A DNA stretch of 16,181 bases from an uncultured Eubacteriales bacterium (GCA_900321915.1 ONXW01000393.1:1-16181); one strand, 5' to 3'. Counted from the stretch's first letter, positions 1 through 6,755 are shown. Numbers and translations: made by a program. The notes: generated from the sequence alone by a model not told the origin.

Positions 1-1
1 C

Positions 2-367
2 CACGGCGACATCCGCCGCGAGACGGTGAGCCGTTTTGTGGAGGAGATTCCGGAAAACCTGCTGGAAAAGGCGGCGGGATTCCGGGATCCCGGCAGCAGA
101 AAGGGAGCTTCCTTCGGAAACGCGCAGGGAAGCCGGCCCGCGGGAAAGACCATCTCAAAACAGCCGTCCTTCGGCAAAACATTTTCCATACAGAAGGCCG
201 ACAGGCTGGACTATGCCGTGGGAGACCGGGTACTGCATTCCCGCTTCGGGGAGGGCACCGTTACGGAGATCAAGGACGGCGGACGGGATTTCGAGGTGAC
301 CGTGGAATTCGATGAGGCCGGTGTGAGAAAGATGTTTGCCTCCTTTGCGAAGCTTGCGAAGATCTGA
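2..367 (+). CDS. pcrA: ATP-dependent DNA helicase PcrA/UvrD, C-terminal end (partial)
   Basis: This is the 3' end of a superfamily 1A helicase gene whose start lies outside the window. The frame is open from base 2 and begins HGDIRRETVSRFVEEIP, which matches the end of the helicase core, where UvrD/PcrA proteins carry a conserved SRFIEEIP-type stretch. A low-complexity Gly/Ser/Lys linker follows. The last 50 or so residues (VGDRVLHSRFGEGTV, then a beta-rich segment ending in KLAKI) form the Tudor-like C-terminal domain typical of PcrA. In the family PcrA unwinds DNA during repair and at replication-transcription conflicts, and this C-terminal domain contacts RNA polymerase. The motor motifs are upstream of the window and cannot be checked. 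The stop TGA is at 365-367. Confidence 0.88.
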   Translation, partial: HGDIRRETVSRFVEEIPENLLEKAAGFRDPGSRKGASFGNAQGSRPAGKTISKQPSFGKTFSIQKADRLDYAVGDRVLHSRFGEGTVTEIKDGGRDFEVTVEFDEAGVRKMFASFAKLAKI

Positions 368-387
368 GGGACAGAAGGCATTTTCCG

Positions 388-417
388 TTGCAAAGGAAGA
401 AGGGCGCGTGATATAAT
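388..417 (+). promoter_or_regulatory. Sigma-A type promoter for the small membrane protein gene
   Basis: A TTGCAA box (388-393) and a perfect TATAAT (412-417) are separated by 18 nt. A TG precedes the -10 by one base (extended -10). It lies 20 bp after the pcrA stop, so the next gene has its own promoter and a leader of about 85 nt. Confidence 0.8.
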
Positions 418-422
418 ATAGG

Positions 423-486
423 AGCAGCAGGACGGCAGGGGGCGTCCGGGATTATCCGCATGGTGCGGCATCCCGCGGACGCTGCT
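423..486 (+). promoter_or_regulatory. Hairpin-forming 5' leader
   Basis: The leader folds on paper into a nested stem. GCGTCC (442-447) pairs with GGACGC (477-482), GGGAT (448-452) with ATCCC (470-474), and CCGCA (456-460) with TGCGG (464-468) around a TGG loop. AGCAGC (423-428) can also pair with GCTGCT (481-486), slightly overlapping the main stem. The ribosome binding site follows directly at 491-500. It could stabilise the mRNA or regulate translation. I recognise no riboswitch class. Confidence 0.5.
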
Positions 487-507
487 AAGGGAAAGGAGAG
501 TATGCCA

Positions 508-930
508 ATGAACAGATTTGAGAATGTCAGGGGAGATGCACTGGCAAGATTAGAGGAACTTATCGGCGCAACCAGACTGAACGATCTTCTCCGGAAACAG
601 GAGGAGGAAGAGAAGAAGAAAAGCTGCTTTCTCTGGGTGTTTGCCGTCATCGGAGCCATCGCCGCGGTAGCGGGTATCGCCTATGCGGTTTACCGCTTCC
701 TGGAGCCGGATTATCTCGAGGATTTCGAGGATGATTTCGACGATGAGGATGAGGATGAGTTTGATTATCCCGACGATGAGGAAGAAGCTGCCGAAAAGGT
801 GAAAGAAGCTGCTGAGAAGGCGGAAGAGGCTGTTGATGCCGCTGCCGAAAAAGCGGAGGAAGCCGTGGACGCCGCTGCCGAGAAGGCAGAGAAGGTTGCG
901 GAAGCAGTCAAGGAAGCTGTGCAGGAGTAA
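508..930 (+). CDS. Small membrane protein with acidic segment and 11-residue repeats, function unknown
   Basis: Start chosen at ATG 508, 7 nt after GGAGAG. An in-frame ATG at 502 is too close to this site, and one at 460 sits in a leader hairpin. The 140-residue product has an N-terminal part with predicted helical character (1-30), a charged stretch QEEEEKKK, and one membrane segment (about 41-62). A very acidic region follows (about 68-93, nearly all D/E with F/Y). The tail holds three tandem 11-residue units of the type AAEKAEEAVDA (residues 101-133), followed by a degenerate end. Such 11-mers form long amphipathic helices in LEA and apolipoprotein-like proteins and may lie on a membrane or pack as a coiled coil. 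There is no signal peptide. I recall similar proteins in other Lachnospiraceae but know no function. The gene stands alone between a promoter and a weak terminator. Confidence 0.8.
   Translation: MNRFENVRGDALARLEELIGATRLNDLLRKQEEEEKKKSCFLWVFAVIGAIAAVAGIAYAVYRFLEPDYLEDFEDDFDDEDEDEFDYPDDEEEAAEKVKEAAEKAEEAVDAAAEKAEEAVDAAAEKAEKVAEAVKEAVQE
808..906 (+). repeat. Three 33-bp tandem units coding for 11-residue repeats
   Basis: Units run at 808-840, 841-873 and 874-906 and encode AAEKAEEAVDA, the same sequence again, and AAEKAEKVAEA. Several codons differ synonymously between units, so the protein repeat has been kept while the DNA has drifted. Confidence 0.75.
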
Positions 931-977
931 TCCTGAAAGGCTTATGCTGCGGCAGAAAACAGAAGTAAAGGTAAAAA

Positions 978-1008
978 GCGGAGGCGCTGCGGCGTCTCCG
1001 CATTTTGT
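978..1008 (+). terminator. Probable weak intrinsic terminator
   Basis: GCGGAGGCG (978-986) pairs with CGTCTCCGC (993-1001), nine pairs including one G-T, with a 6-nt loop. Only a short ATTTT run follows, so termination may be partial. Confidence 0.5.
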
Positions 1009-1096
1009 GCGATAAGGCCGGAGAATGGCCGCCGTGCTTGCACGGGCGGACATACGACGGCCAACGGATATTGAATGGCCGCCGCGGGAGGGTGCT

Positions 1097-2506
1097 ATGA
1101 AAAAGGGTGATATTCTGGAAGGCATTGTGGCGAGGGTGGATTTCCCGAACCGCGGGATTGTGGAGACAGAACCTGCGGAGGAGAACCCCGCAGAAGACGG
1201 GAAAACCGTCGTGACAGTAAAAAACACGATCCCGGGCCAGAGGATCCGGTTCCGGGTCAGCAAAAAGCGCGGAGGCCGCGCGGAAGGACAGGTCCTGGAG
1301 ATACTCTCCCCCTCTCCGCAGGAGAAGGCGGAGGATGTCTGTCCCCATTTCGGCGCCTGCGGCGGGTGCCTATACCAGACAATGACCGGGGAAGCGCAGC
1401 TGGCCATGAAAGAGGGGCAGATAAGGCGCCTGTTCCGGGAGGTCTGTCCGGACATGCACTTTGAGGGGATATCTGACAGTCCCCTGCTGCAGGAATACCG
1501 GAACAAGATGGAATTCACCTTCGGCGACGAGTACATGGGAGGCCCCCTGGCGCTGGGCATGCACCGGCGCGGGAGCTTCTACGACATTGTGACGGCGGAC
1601 GGCTGCCGTATTGTGCATCCGGATTTCTGCAGGGTTCTCTCGGCGGCGAGGGAGTATTTTGCCGGGCGGGGAATCCCCTTCCTGCACCGGCGGACCCATG
1701 AGGGATATCTCAGGCACCTGCTGGTGCGCCGGACCTTTAAGACCGGGGAGATGCTGGCTGACCTGGTGACGACTTCACAGATGGAAAAGGAGGCGGAGAG
1801 AGAACTGCTTTCCGGTTTTAAGGAGAGGCTCCTGGAGCTGCCGCTGGAAGGAAAGATCGCGGGTATCCTCCACACGTCGAACGATTCCCCGGCGGACGCG
1901 GTGATAGACGAAGGGACAGAGATCCTGTACGGGACGGATGTAATCCGGGAGGAACTGCTGGGACTGCAGTTCAGGATTACGCCGTTTTCATTTTTCCAGA
2001 CCAACTCCGGAGGCGCGGAGGTCCTGTACGGCAAGGTGCGGGAATATGCCCTGGAGAACGCGGGAGAAACGCCGCGGGTGATCTTTGACCTCTACAGCGG
2101 TACCGGCACCATTGCCCAGATGCTGGCGCCGGTGGCGGAGAAGGTGGTGGGCGTGGAGATCGTGGAGGAAGCCGTGGAGGCTGCCCGGGAGAACGCGGCG
2201 CTGAACGGCCTTTCCAACTGCGAGTTCATCGCCGGGGACGTGCTCCGGGTGGTGGACGGCCTTTCGGAGAAGCCGGACCTTATCATCCTGGACCCGCCCA
2301 GGGACGGCATCCACCCGAAGGCCATAGGCAAGATCATCGGATTCGGCGTAAAGCGTATCGTCTATGTGTCCTGCAAGCCCACCAGCCTGGTCCGCGACCT
2401 GGAGATCCTGCAGAATGCCGGATACCGGGAAAAACGCACCTGCTGCGTGAACATGTTTCCCTCCACGTCGGGGATAGAGACCGTGATGCTGCTTGAGAAG
2501 GACTGA
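1097..2506 (+). CDS. rlmD: 23S rRNA (uracil-5-)-methyltransferase, RlmD/RlmCD type
   Basis: Family role: transfers a methyl group from S-adenosylmethionine to C5 of a uridine in 23S rRNA (in Firmicutes one enzyme often handles U747 and U1939). The 469-residue protein has an N-terminal TRAM domain (about 1-70), which binds RNA. Four cysteines are placed as in RumA for a [4Fe-4S] cluster: Cys82, Cys88 and Cys91 in VCPHFGACGGC, and Cys170 in DGCRIV. The SAM-binding motif is DLYSGTGTIA (331-340). The conserved DPPRDG is at 399-404, and the catalytic cysteine is Cys426 in YVSCKPTSL. The frame is open upstream to 1025, but ATG 1097 has a GGGAGGG site just before it and begins exactly at the TRAM domain. 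All key residues are present, so the enzyme should be active. The exact uridine target cannot be told from sequence. Confidence 0.93.
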   Translation: MKKGDILEGIVARVDFPNRGIVETEPAEENPAEDGKTVVTVKNTIPGQRIRFRVSKKRGGRAEGQVLEILSPSPQEKAEDVCPHFGACGGCLYQTMTGEAQLAMKEGQIRRLFREVCPDMHFEGISDSPLLQEYRNKMEFTFGDEYMGGPLALGMHRRGSFYDIVTADGCRIVHPDFCRVLSAAREYFAGRGIPFLHRRTHEGYLRHLLVRRTFKTGEMLADLVTTSQMEKEAERELLSGFKERLLELPLEGKIAGILHTSNDSPADAVIDEGTEILYGTDVIREELLGLQFRITPFSFFQTNSGGAEVLYGKVREYALENAGETPRVIFDLYSGTGTIAQMLAPVAEKVVGVEIVEEAVEAARENAALNGLSNCEFIAGDVLRVVDGLSEKPDLIILDPPRDGIHPKAIGKIIGFGVKRIVYVSCKPTSLVRDLEILQNAGYREKRTCCVNMFPSTSGIETVMLLEKD

Positions 2507-2520
2507 GAGGAAAAATCTGT

Positions 2521-2548
2521 TTGCACCCGCCGTTTTTTTGTTTATACT
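2521..2548 (+). promoter_or_regulatory. Probable sigma-A promoter for the DUF3048 lipoprotein gene
   Basis: TTGCAC (2521-2526) and TATACT (2543-2548) are 16 nt apart, just after the rlmD stop and about 45 bp before the lipoprotein start. Confidence 0.55.
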
Positions 2549-2591
2549 GGAATATAGAATCCTTCTGAAAAAGGGCAAAGGGGAAACGGGT

Positions 2592-3773
2592 ATGAGAAAA
2601 AAGATCAAGTGGCACGGGAACCTGAAGTATGCGGCGATGGCGGCCCTTCTCGGGGCGGCTTTGGCGCTGGGCGGCTGCGGCGGAGGAAACGGGGAGACAG
2701 CTCCCGCGGAGACGGAGACAGAGCCGACGGAAGCGGTACTGGAGATTGAGGATGAGACCGAGGCCGAGACTGTCCCGGAGGTGAAAGAGGATATCCCTCC
2801 GCAGGAAGGGATGGTGCGGTCCAGCCTGACCCACCAGTGGGTCACGGAGGAGGAGAACGCGAAGCGCCCGCTTGCCGTGATGTATCCCATTGACAGGAAA
2901 GCGCAGCCCCAGTACGGTATCAACCGCGCGGAGGTTTTCTACGAGATTCTGGAAGAGGGCGATATGAGCCGCCAGATGGGAATCCTGGTCAACTGGGAGG
3001 ATCTCCCGAGGCTCGGAAACATCCGGAGCATCCGGGACTACTACGTGACCATCGGACTGGAATGGGACCCCATTTTTGTCCATGCGGGCGGCCCGGAGGT
3101 CTTTGTAAAACCCATCCTGACCAGGGAAGACGTGGATAACCTGAACGGCGTCGGCGGCGTGATGGGTTCGGAGTACGGGGCATTTTACAGGATTCCCAAG
3201 GGATCCCGGTCGGAGCACACCCTGTACACCGACGGGGAGCACGTGGAGGCGGCGCTGGAAAAAGCCGGGTTTGCCCGGACCCACAAGGACGTGTACGAGC
3301 CGGACCACTTCAACTTTGTGTTCGGGGATGAAGAGAATGACATGACCGGATACGCCGACACCTACGACGCTTTCGAGATAGACATGCGGGGATCCTTCCC
3401 CGTGACGAAATCCTCCTATCATTACAACGCGGAGGACAAAAAGTATTACCGCTCTATCTACGGCGAACCCCAGAAGGATGCCGTCGACGATGTGCAGCTT
3501 TCCTTCGACAACATCCTGGTAGAGTGCTGCGCCGCCGGCGAGCGGGGCTTAAGCTACAAGATCTTCCATACCATCGACGAGGGACACCACGGGTACTTTA
3601 TTACCCGGGGAAAGATGATCCCGGTGCTCTGGAAGAAGGAAGGGGATTACAGCCCGACCCGGTTTTATGACGGCGCGGGGAATGAAGTGGTGCTGAACAC
3701 CGGGCGGACCATGATCAACGTCATCCGGGAAGGAAAAGACCACTTTACGGTGAACGGGGCCGATTTCTGGTAA
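2592..3773 (+). CDS. DUF3048 (YerB-like) lipoprotein
   Basis: The 393-residue protein begins with a lipoprotein signal peptide: basic MRKKIK, hydrophobic AAMAALLGAALALG, then a lipobox LGGC with the lipidated cysteine at about residue 29. A linker rich in Glu, Thr and Pro follows. The rest matches what I know of DUF3048 proteins such as Bacillus YerB. Recognisable landmarks are RPLAVMYPID, YGINRAEVFYEILEEG, the region around GNIRSIRDYY, and a C-terminal part with LVECC and GKMIPVLWKK. It should be anchored on the outer face of the membrane. Its function is not established, and the sequence suggests no catalytic motif to me. The ATG at 2592 is preferred to the upstream frame because it starts the signal peptide and has an AAGGGG-type site upstream. 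The gene is convergent with larE, the two stops lying 33 bp apart. Confidence 0.85.
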   Translation: MRKKIKWHGNLKYAAMAALLGAALALGGCGGGNGETAPAETETEPTEAVLEIEDETEAETVPEVKEDIPPQEGMVRSSLTHQWVTEEENAKRPLAVMYPIDRKAQPQYGINRAEVFYEILEEGDMSRQMGILVNWEDLPRLGNIRSIRDYYVTIGLEWDPIFVHAGGPEVFVKPILTREDVDNLNGVGGVMGSEYGAFYRIPKGSRSEHTLYTDGEHVEAALEKAGFARTHKDVYEPDHFNFVFGDEENDMTGYADTYDAFEIDMRGSFPVTKSSYHYNAEDKKYYRSIYGEPQKDAVDDVQLSFDNILVECCAAGERGLSYKIFHTIDEGHHGYFITRGKMIPVLWKKEGDYSPTRFYDGAGNEVVLNTGRTMINVIREGKDHFTVNGADFW

Positions 3774-3806
3774 ATGTCCCCGCTCACGAAAGACAGAACA
3801 GAAACA

Positions 3807-4622
3807 TCAGGTATCATAGCTTCCTGAGCGAAAGCCCGAGAGATCCAGGGTAATGAACTGAAAGCCCAGGTCTCTCAGGGCTTTTGTGATCTCTGCCCGG
3901 TGTTCCGAAAGGGCCGGGAACTGCTCCGGATCCGCCTCGATGCGCGCCAGGTTCCCGTGTATCCGCAGCCGGATATTTCCGGTGATGAAGTTCCGCAGGA
4001 CGGCTTCCCCTTCTTCCGCGGTCCTGAGCATCTCCGGCGTCAGGTGCGTGTGATAGGGGAACCGCGTGGCAAGGCACGGCGCGGAAGGGCGGGAGGATAC
4101 GGAAAGACCGCGCTCCGCGGCCATGCGGCGGACATCGGCCTTCGTCATGCCGGCATCCTTCAGGGGGCTCTTTATTCCCAGCTCCGCAAGAGCTTTGAGA
4201 CCCGGACGGTAAACCATCGTGTCATCCAGGTTTGTCCCGTCGATGACGGCGGGAGCGGAGACGGAAGCCGCAAACTCCCGGAGGGTTTTAAACAGCATCT
4301 TCTTGCAGAGATAACAGCGCTCCGGAGGGTTTTCCATGATCTCCGGACTGGCCGTTTCATCGATATCCAGGATAAGGTGGCCGGTTCCCAGTTCCCTGCA
4401 TACCTTTCCCGCCGCTTCCAGATCCGCTGCCGGATGGAGGACGGTGCGGAAGGTTACCGGGAGGACCTTTGTGCCGTTTGGGCCTGAGGCTTCCTTCAGG
4501 AGGGAGAGGAGGAGGGCGCTGTCCACGCCGCCTGAGAAGGCCAGCACGGTGTCGGTCCTGCACAGCTCTTCAATCTGCCTGCTGAGGCGCTCTTTTTTCC
4601 GGTTGTAATCCATAAATGGCAT
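3807..4622 (-). CDS. larE: ATP-dependent sulfur transferase LarE-type (PP-loop), three-cysteine class
   Basis: LarE enzymes adenylate a carboxylate on a pyridinium-dicarboxylate mononucleotide and insert sulfur, a step in making the nickel-pincer cofactor. The 271-residue protein has the PP-loop SGGVDSA (residues 30-36), as in ATP pyrophosphatases. It also has ERCYLCKK with Cys103 and Cys106, and PSAPCLATRFPY with Cys183. Cys183 lies where Lactobacillus LarE has its sacrificial cysteine. The added CxxC matches the pattern of LarE proteins that bind a [4Fe-4S] cluster and can transfer sulfur catalytically. No larB, larC or larA lies nearby, so the partners must be elsewhere or the sulfur goes to another acceptor. 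ATG 4622 is used. The in-frame ATG at 4613 is equally possible, because the GAGG site is 2 nt from the first and 11 nt from the second. Confidence 0.82.
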   Translation of the reverse strand: MPFMDYNRKKERLSRQIEELCRTDTVLAFSGGVDSALLLSLLKEASGPNGTKVLPVTFRTVLHPAADLEAAGKVCRELGTGHLILDIDETASPEIMENPPERCYLCKKMLFKTLREFAASVSAPAVIDGTNLDDTMVYRPGLKALAELGIKSPLKDAGMTKADVRRMAAERGLSVSSRPSAPCLATRFPYHTHLTPEMLRTAEEGEAVLRNFITGNIRLRIHGNLARIEADPEQFPALSEHRAEITKALRDLGFQFITLDLSGFRSGSYDT

Positions 4623-4669
4623 ATCCTCTTTTCCTAGATTTTCAAGTCCCGCAGGAGGAACCTGGAAAA

Positions 4670-4698
4670 ATTATATACGGGTGACGAATGTATTACAA
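4670..4698 (-). promoter_or_regulatory. Sigma-A promoter for larE
   Basis: On the minus strand TTGTAA (plus positions 4693-4698) and a perfect TATAAT (4670-4675) are separated by 17 nt, about 48 bp upstream of the larE start. Confidence 0.7.
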
Positions 4699-4734
4699 GA
4701 GTGTAAGAAAACTGTTATAAATGTAAGTTTTTTG

Positions 4735-4763
4735 TTGCATTTTCAACTTCACTTTGGTATCGT
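4735..4763 (+). promoter_or_regulatory. Possible promoter for the DUF6935-like gene
   Basis: TTGCAT (4735-4740) and TATCGT (4758-4763) are 17 nt apart. TAGAAT (4764-4769) is an alternative -10. The match is moderate. Upstream, TTACAAGAGTGTAA (4693-4706) is a short inverted repeat overlapping the divergent larE -35 box and could be an operator. Confidence 0.4.
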
Positions 4764-4814
4764 TAGAATCAAAGAAGCAAAGCTTTGGAGTCTGAAAAAA
4801 AAGGAGGGGAGGAT

Positions 4815-5372
4815 ATGACGAACAGTGCTAACCTGATTGTTTACCGGCTGCCGGCAAACCTGGCCGAAATGCTGAAGATGCCCGAAGCATCGATGCGCGC
4901 GCCGGAGCAGACGGCGTTTCTGACACTGGCGGCGCTCTGCGCTTATGTCGAGGATCGCAGCGACGGCCTGGAAATGCTGAATTACCTGCGCGGGCCGCGT
5001 CCGCTGGGAATTTACGACAGACAGTTTCTTGCTGAACGTTTCAAAGGACAGACATATATCCCATACTCCTATTTTGCCGGCGCCGTCCCGGAGAACGGCT
5101 ATACGCCGGAAGTTCCTTACTGCCTTGCCCTGTATGAGAATTCCTACAGCAGGGATAACCTGAACGACGGTTTCCTTACGATTTACCTGAGATCCGGCGG
5201 GGCGGAGACGGAACGGCCGATGACGTTCCGGATGAAGCCTTCCACGGGACAGTGGTTCCTCTGGGAGCAGTCCCTGATGGTCGGAATCCGGCCGCCGAGG
5301 ACACACGGTTCCTCGGGAACGCGCGTACGGACTTTCAGCAGGCTCCGAAGTTATGACATCGGACGGAGATAA
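4815..5372 (+). CDS. DUF6935-like protein of unknown function
   Basis: The ATG at 4815 has an excellent AAGGAGGGG site (4801-4809). The 185-residue soluble protein has no signal peptide or membrane segment. Landmarks are VYRLPANLAEMLKMPEASMR, PEQTAFLTLAALCAY, YLRGPRPLGIYDRQFL, YIPYSYFAGA and MKPSTGQWFLWEQ. These match a small family I remember from clostridial genomes (I believe DUF6935), for which I know no function. Up to about residue 160 it fits. The last 25 residues are arginine-rich and do not resemble the short family ending. The reading frame shifted by two bases at this point reads AAEDTRFLGNARTDFQQAP before a stop at 5354-5356, so the annotated end may result from an indel. The gene precedes a structured RNA and may be co-transcribed with it. 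Confidence 0.72.
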   Translation: MTNSANLIVYRLPANLAEMLKMPEASMRAPEQTAFLTLAALCAYVEDRSDGLEMLNYLRGPRPLGIYDRQFLAERFKGQTYIPYSYFAGAVPENGYTPEVPYCLALYENSYSRDNLNDGFLTIYLRSGGAETERPMTFRMKPSTGQWFLWEQSLMVGIRPPRTHGSSGTRVRTFSRLRSYDIGRR

Positions 5373-5377
5373 CTGCA

Positions 5378-5595
5378 GTGTGGGATGTCCCCGCTTCTTA
5401 AGGCGGGTAACAAACCAGACTCAGCAGTGGGGGACAATCCCCCGATGAGTTATACGCTGCGCTGGCATGCGCACACGTGCTGACTGGTAATTGATGCCTG
5501 GCGGCATCCGGCACGTGGCGCGCAGGACACGCGGGCGTGTCTTGAATGATATAAATGACCGGGGCTGCGGAATGTTCTGCAGCCCCGTTTTTATT
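5378..5595 (+). ncRNA. Structured non-coding RNA, possibly raiA-motif class
   Basis: This intergenic block has no convincing ORF but many compatible helices. CCCGC (5390-5394) pairs with GCGGG (5403-5407), GGGGGA (5429-5434) with TCCCCC (5438-5443), TGCGC (5458-5462) with GCGCA (5469-5473), GATGCC (5493-5498) with GGCATC (5503-5508), and GACACG (5526-5531) with CGTGTC (5536-5541). A long-range stem joins ACCAG+TCAGCA (5414-5426) to TGCTGA+CTGGT (5478-5488). CACGTGC (5474-5480) can also pair with GCACGTG (5511-5517), which competes with or complements that stem. The block ends in a strong terminator. Size, a large multihelix core and a private terminator fit a structured RNA such as the raiA motif, which is found in Firmicutes and linked to sporulation and aggregation in Clostridium. 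The class name is from memory and not from an alignment. The 5' end is a guess and I found no clear promoter. Confidence 0.62.
5560..5595 (+). terminator. Strong intrinsic terminator
   Basis: CGGGGCTGCGGA (5560-5571) pairs with TCTGCAGCCCCG (5576-5587), 12 pairs with one G-T and a 4-nt ATGT loop, followed by TTTTTATT. It ends the structured RNA and separates it from the DUF3810 gene. Confidence 0.9.
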
Positions 5596-5625
5596 GCAGC
5601 GGGGCTTGAATGGAGAGTGAGTAAT

Positions 5626-6699
5626 TTGTCTGGAAATAATAAAAAGCGGAACCGGTGGGGCATATCCGCCGCAATGGCGGCGGCGGGGGTCCTGCTGAGC
5701 CTTGCGTCGGTTTTTGTGCCCGGCTTTGCCTCAGGGTACCGGGCATATTTTTATCTTCCGGCGGCAGCCGCGGTCAGCAGCGTGTCCGGGCTTTTTCCCT
5801 TTTCCCTCTCGGAGGTCCTTCTAGCGGCGGTGCTTCTGGGACTGCTGTTCCGGATTGTGCTGTGCCTTCTGGGGAAAGCCCGTGTCCGGGATGCGGCATC
5901 TTATGCGGCGGCCGCTTTGAGCGCCGGGTTTCTTTTATACACCGTGTTCTGCGGGGTCAACTACAGGGCGGAATCATTTGCCGGACAGGCCGGCCTTGCG
6001 GTCCGGGAGAGCAGCGCGGAAGAACTTGAAAACCTCTGCCGTTGCCTGGCGGAGCAGGTCAACCTGCACGCCGCGGATCCCGGAAGCCTTATGAAACCTT
6101 CCCTCCGGGAGCAGGCCGAAGAGGGGAGGCGCGCCATGGAAGCGCTGGGGGAGGAATTCCCGGGGCTTAAGGGAAGGTATCCTGCGCCCAAGTTCCCGCT
6201 CTTTTCCCGGTTCTTTACCGTACAGCAGGTGACAGGCATTTACAGTCCCTTCTGCGTGGAGGCGAACTGCAACCGGGAAATCCCGGGGTATAACATGCCG
6301 TTCACCATCTGCCACGAACTGTCCCACCTGCGGGGCTGGATGCGGGAGGATGAGGCGAACTTCATCGGTTTTCTCGCCGCCAGCCGTTCCACGGATCCCT
6401 GGTTTTCCTACAGCGGATGGCTGTCAGGGTGGGTGTACGCGGGCAATGCGCTCGCCTCGGCCGACCGCGAGGCTTTTCGGGAAATATACGGGACACTCTG
6501 CGCGCGTGCCAGGGAGGACATGCGGGAAAACAACCTGTTCTGGGAGCAGTATGACGGGACGTACGCCGAGGCGCACGAGCGCATCAATGACACTTACCTG
6601 AAAGCGCAGGGGCAGCGGGACGGGACAAAGAGCTACGGACGGATGGTGGACCTGATGCTGGCGTACTACAGGGAACATCCCTGTTTCTTAACAAACTGA
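5626..6699 (+). CDS. DUF3810 membrane protein with HExxH zinc-protease motif
   Basis: The frame is open from 5491, but that part lies inside the RNA and its terminator, so a start after 5595 is needed. TTG 5626 has GGAGAG (5612-5617) 8 nt upstream and is my choice. GTG 5617 is possible. The 357-residue protein has three membrane segments (about 12-34, 62-83 and 92-110) and then a long domain, probably outside the cell. That domain contains ICHELSHLRGW with HELSH at 230-234, and a downstream DEANF (about 242-246) that would give the third zinc ligand, as in gluzincin-type metalloproteases. This arrangement matches DUF3810 proteins. The substrate is unknown. No promoter is obvious between the terminator and the start, so expression may depend on readthrough or a weak promoter. 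Confidence 0.8.
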   Translation: MSGNNKKRNRWGISAAMAAAGVLLSLASVFVPGFASGYRAYFYLPAAAAVSSVSGLFPFSLSEVLLAAVLLGLLFRIVLCLLGKARVRDAASYAAAALSAGFLLYTVFCGVNYRAESFAGQAGLAVRESSAEELENLCRCLAEQVNLHAADPGSLMKPSLREQAEEGRRAMEALGEEFPGLKGRYPAPKFPLFSRFFTVQQVTGIYSPFCVEANCNREIPGYNMPFTICHELSHLRGWMREDEANFIGFLAASRSTDPWFSYSGWLSGWVYAGNALASADREAFREIYGTLCARAREDMRENNLFWEQYDGTYAEAHERINDTYLKAQGQRDGTKSYGRMVDLMLAYYREHPCFLTN

Positions 6700-6726
6700 C
6701 AGTTTCATTAATATTTCACGGTGAAC

Positions 6727-6755
6727 TCGATATTTTGGCCGGAACATGATATGAT
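6727..6755 (+). promoter_or_regulatory. Possible promoter for the cdaA operon
   Basis: A good -10 TATGAT (6750-6755) has TCGATA (6727-6732) 17 nt upstream, four of six matches to the -35 consensus. It is the only promoter-like signal before the seven-gene operon. Confidence 0.45.

Noticed and set aside
460..507. Upstream in-frame ATG for the small membrane protein
   Set aside because: The ATG at 460 sits in a stable leader hairpin and lacks a ribosome site; ATG 508 has a good one.
808..906. Tandem repeat considered as a possible CRISPR or minisatellite
   Set aside because: The units are contiguous, in frame and without spacers; they are a protein repeat.
550..1560. 336-codon minus-strand frame over the small membrane protein gene and rlmD start
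   Set aside because: The translation is low-complexity (Ile/Leu/Phe runs complementary to the acidic codons) and spans a promoterless region.
2334..3422. 362-codon minus-strand frame over the DUF3048 gene
   Set aside because: Shadow of a lipoprotein gene with signal peptide and promoter; no domain or ribosome site of its own.
5491..5625. Upstream extension of the DUF3810 gene
   Set aside because: It would translate through the structured RNA and a strong terminator, and the residues do not look like a protein.
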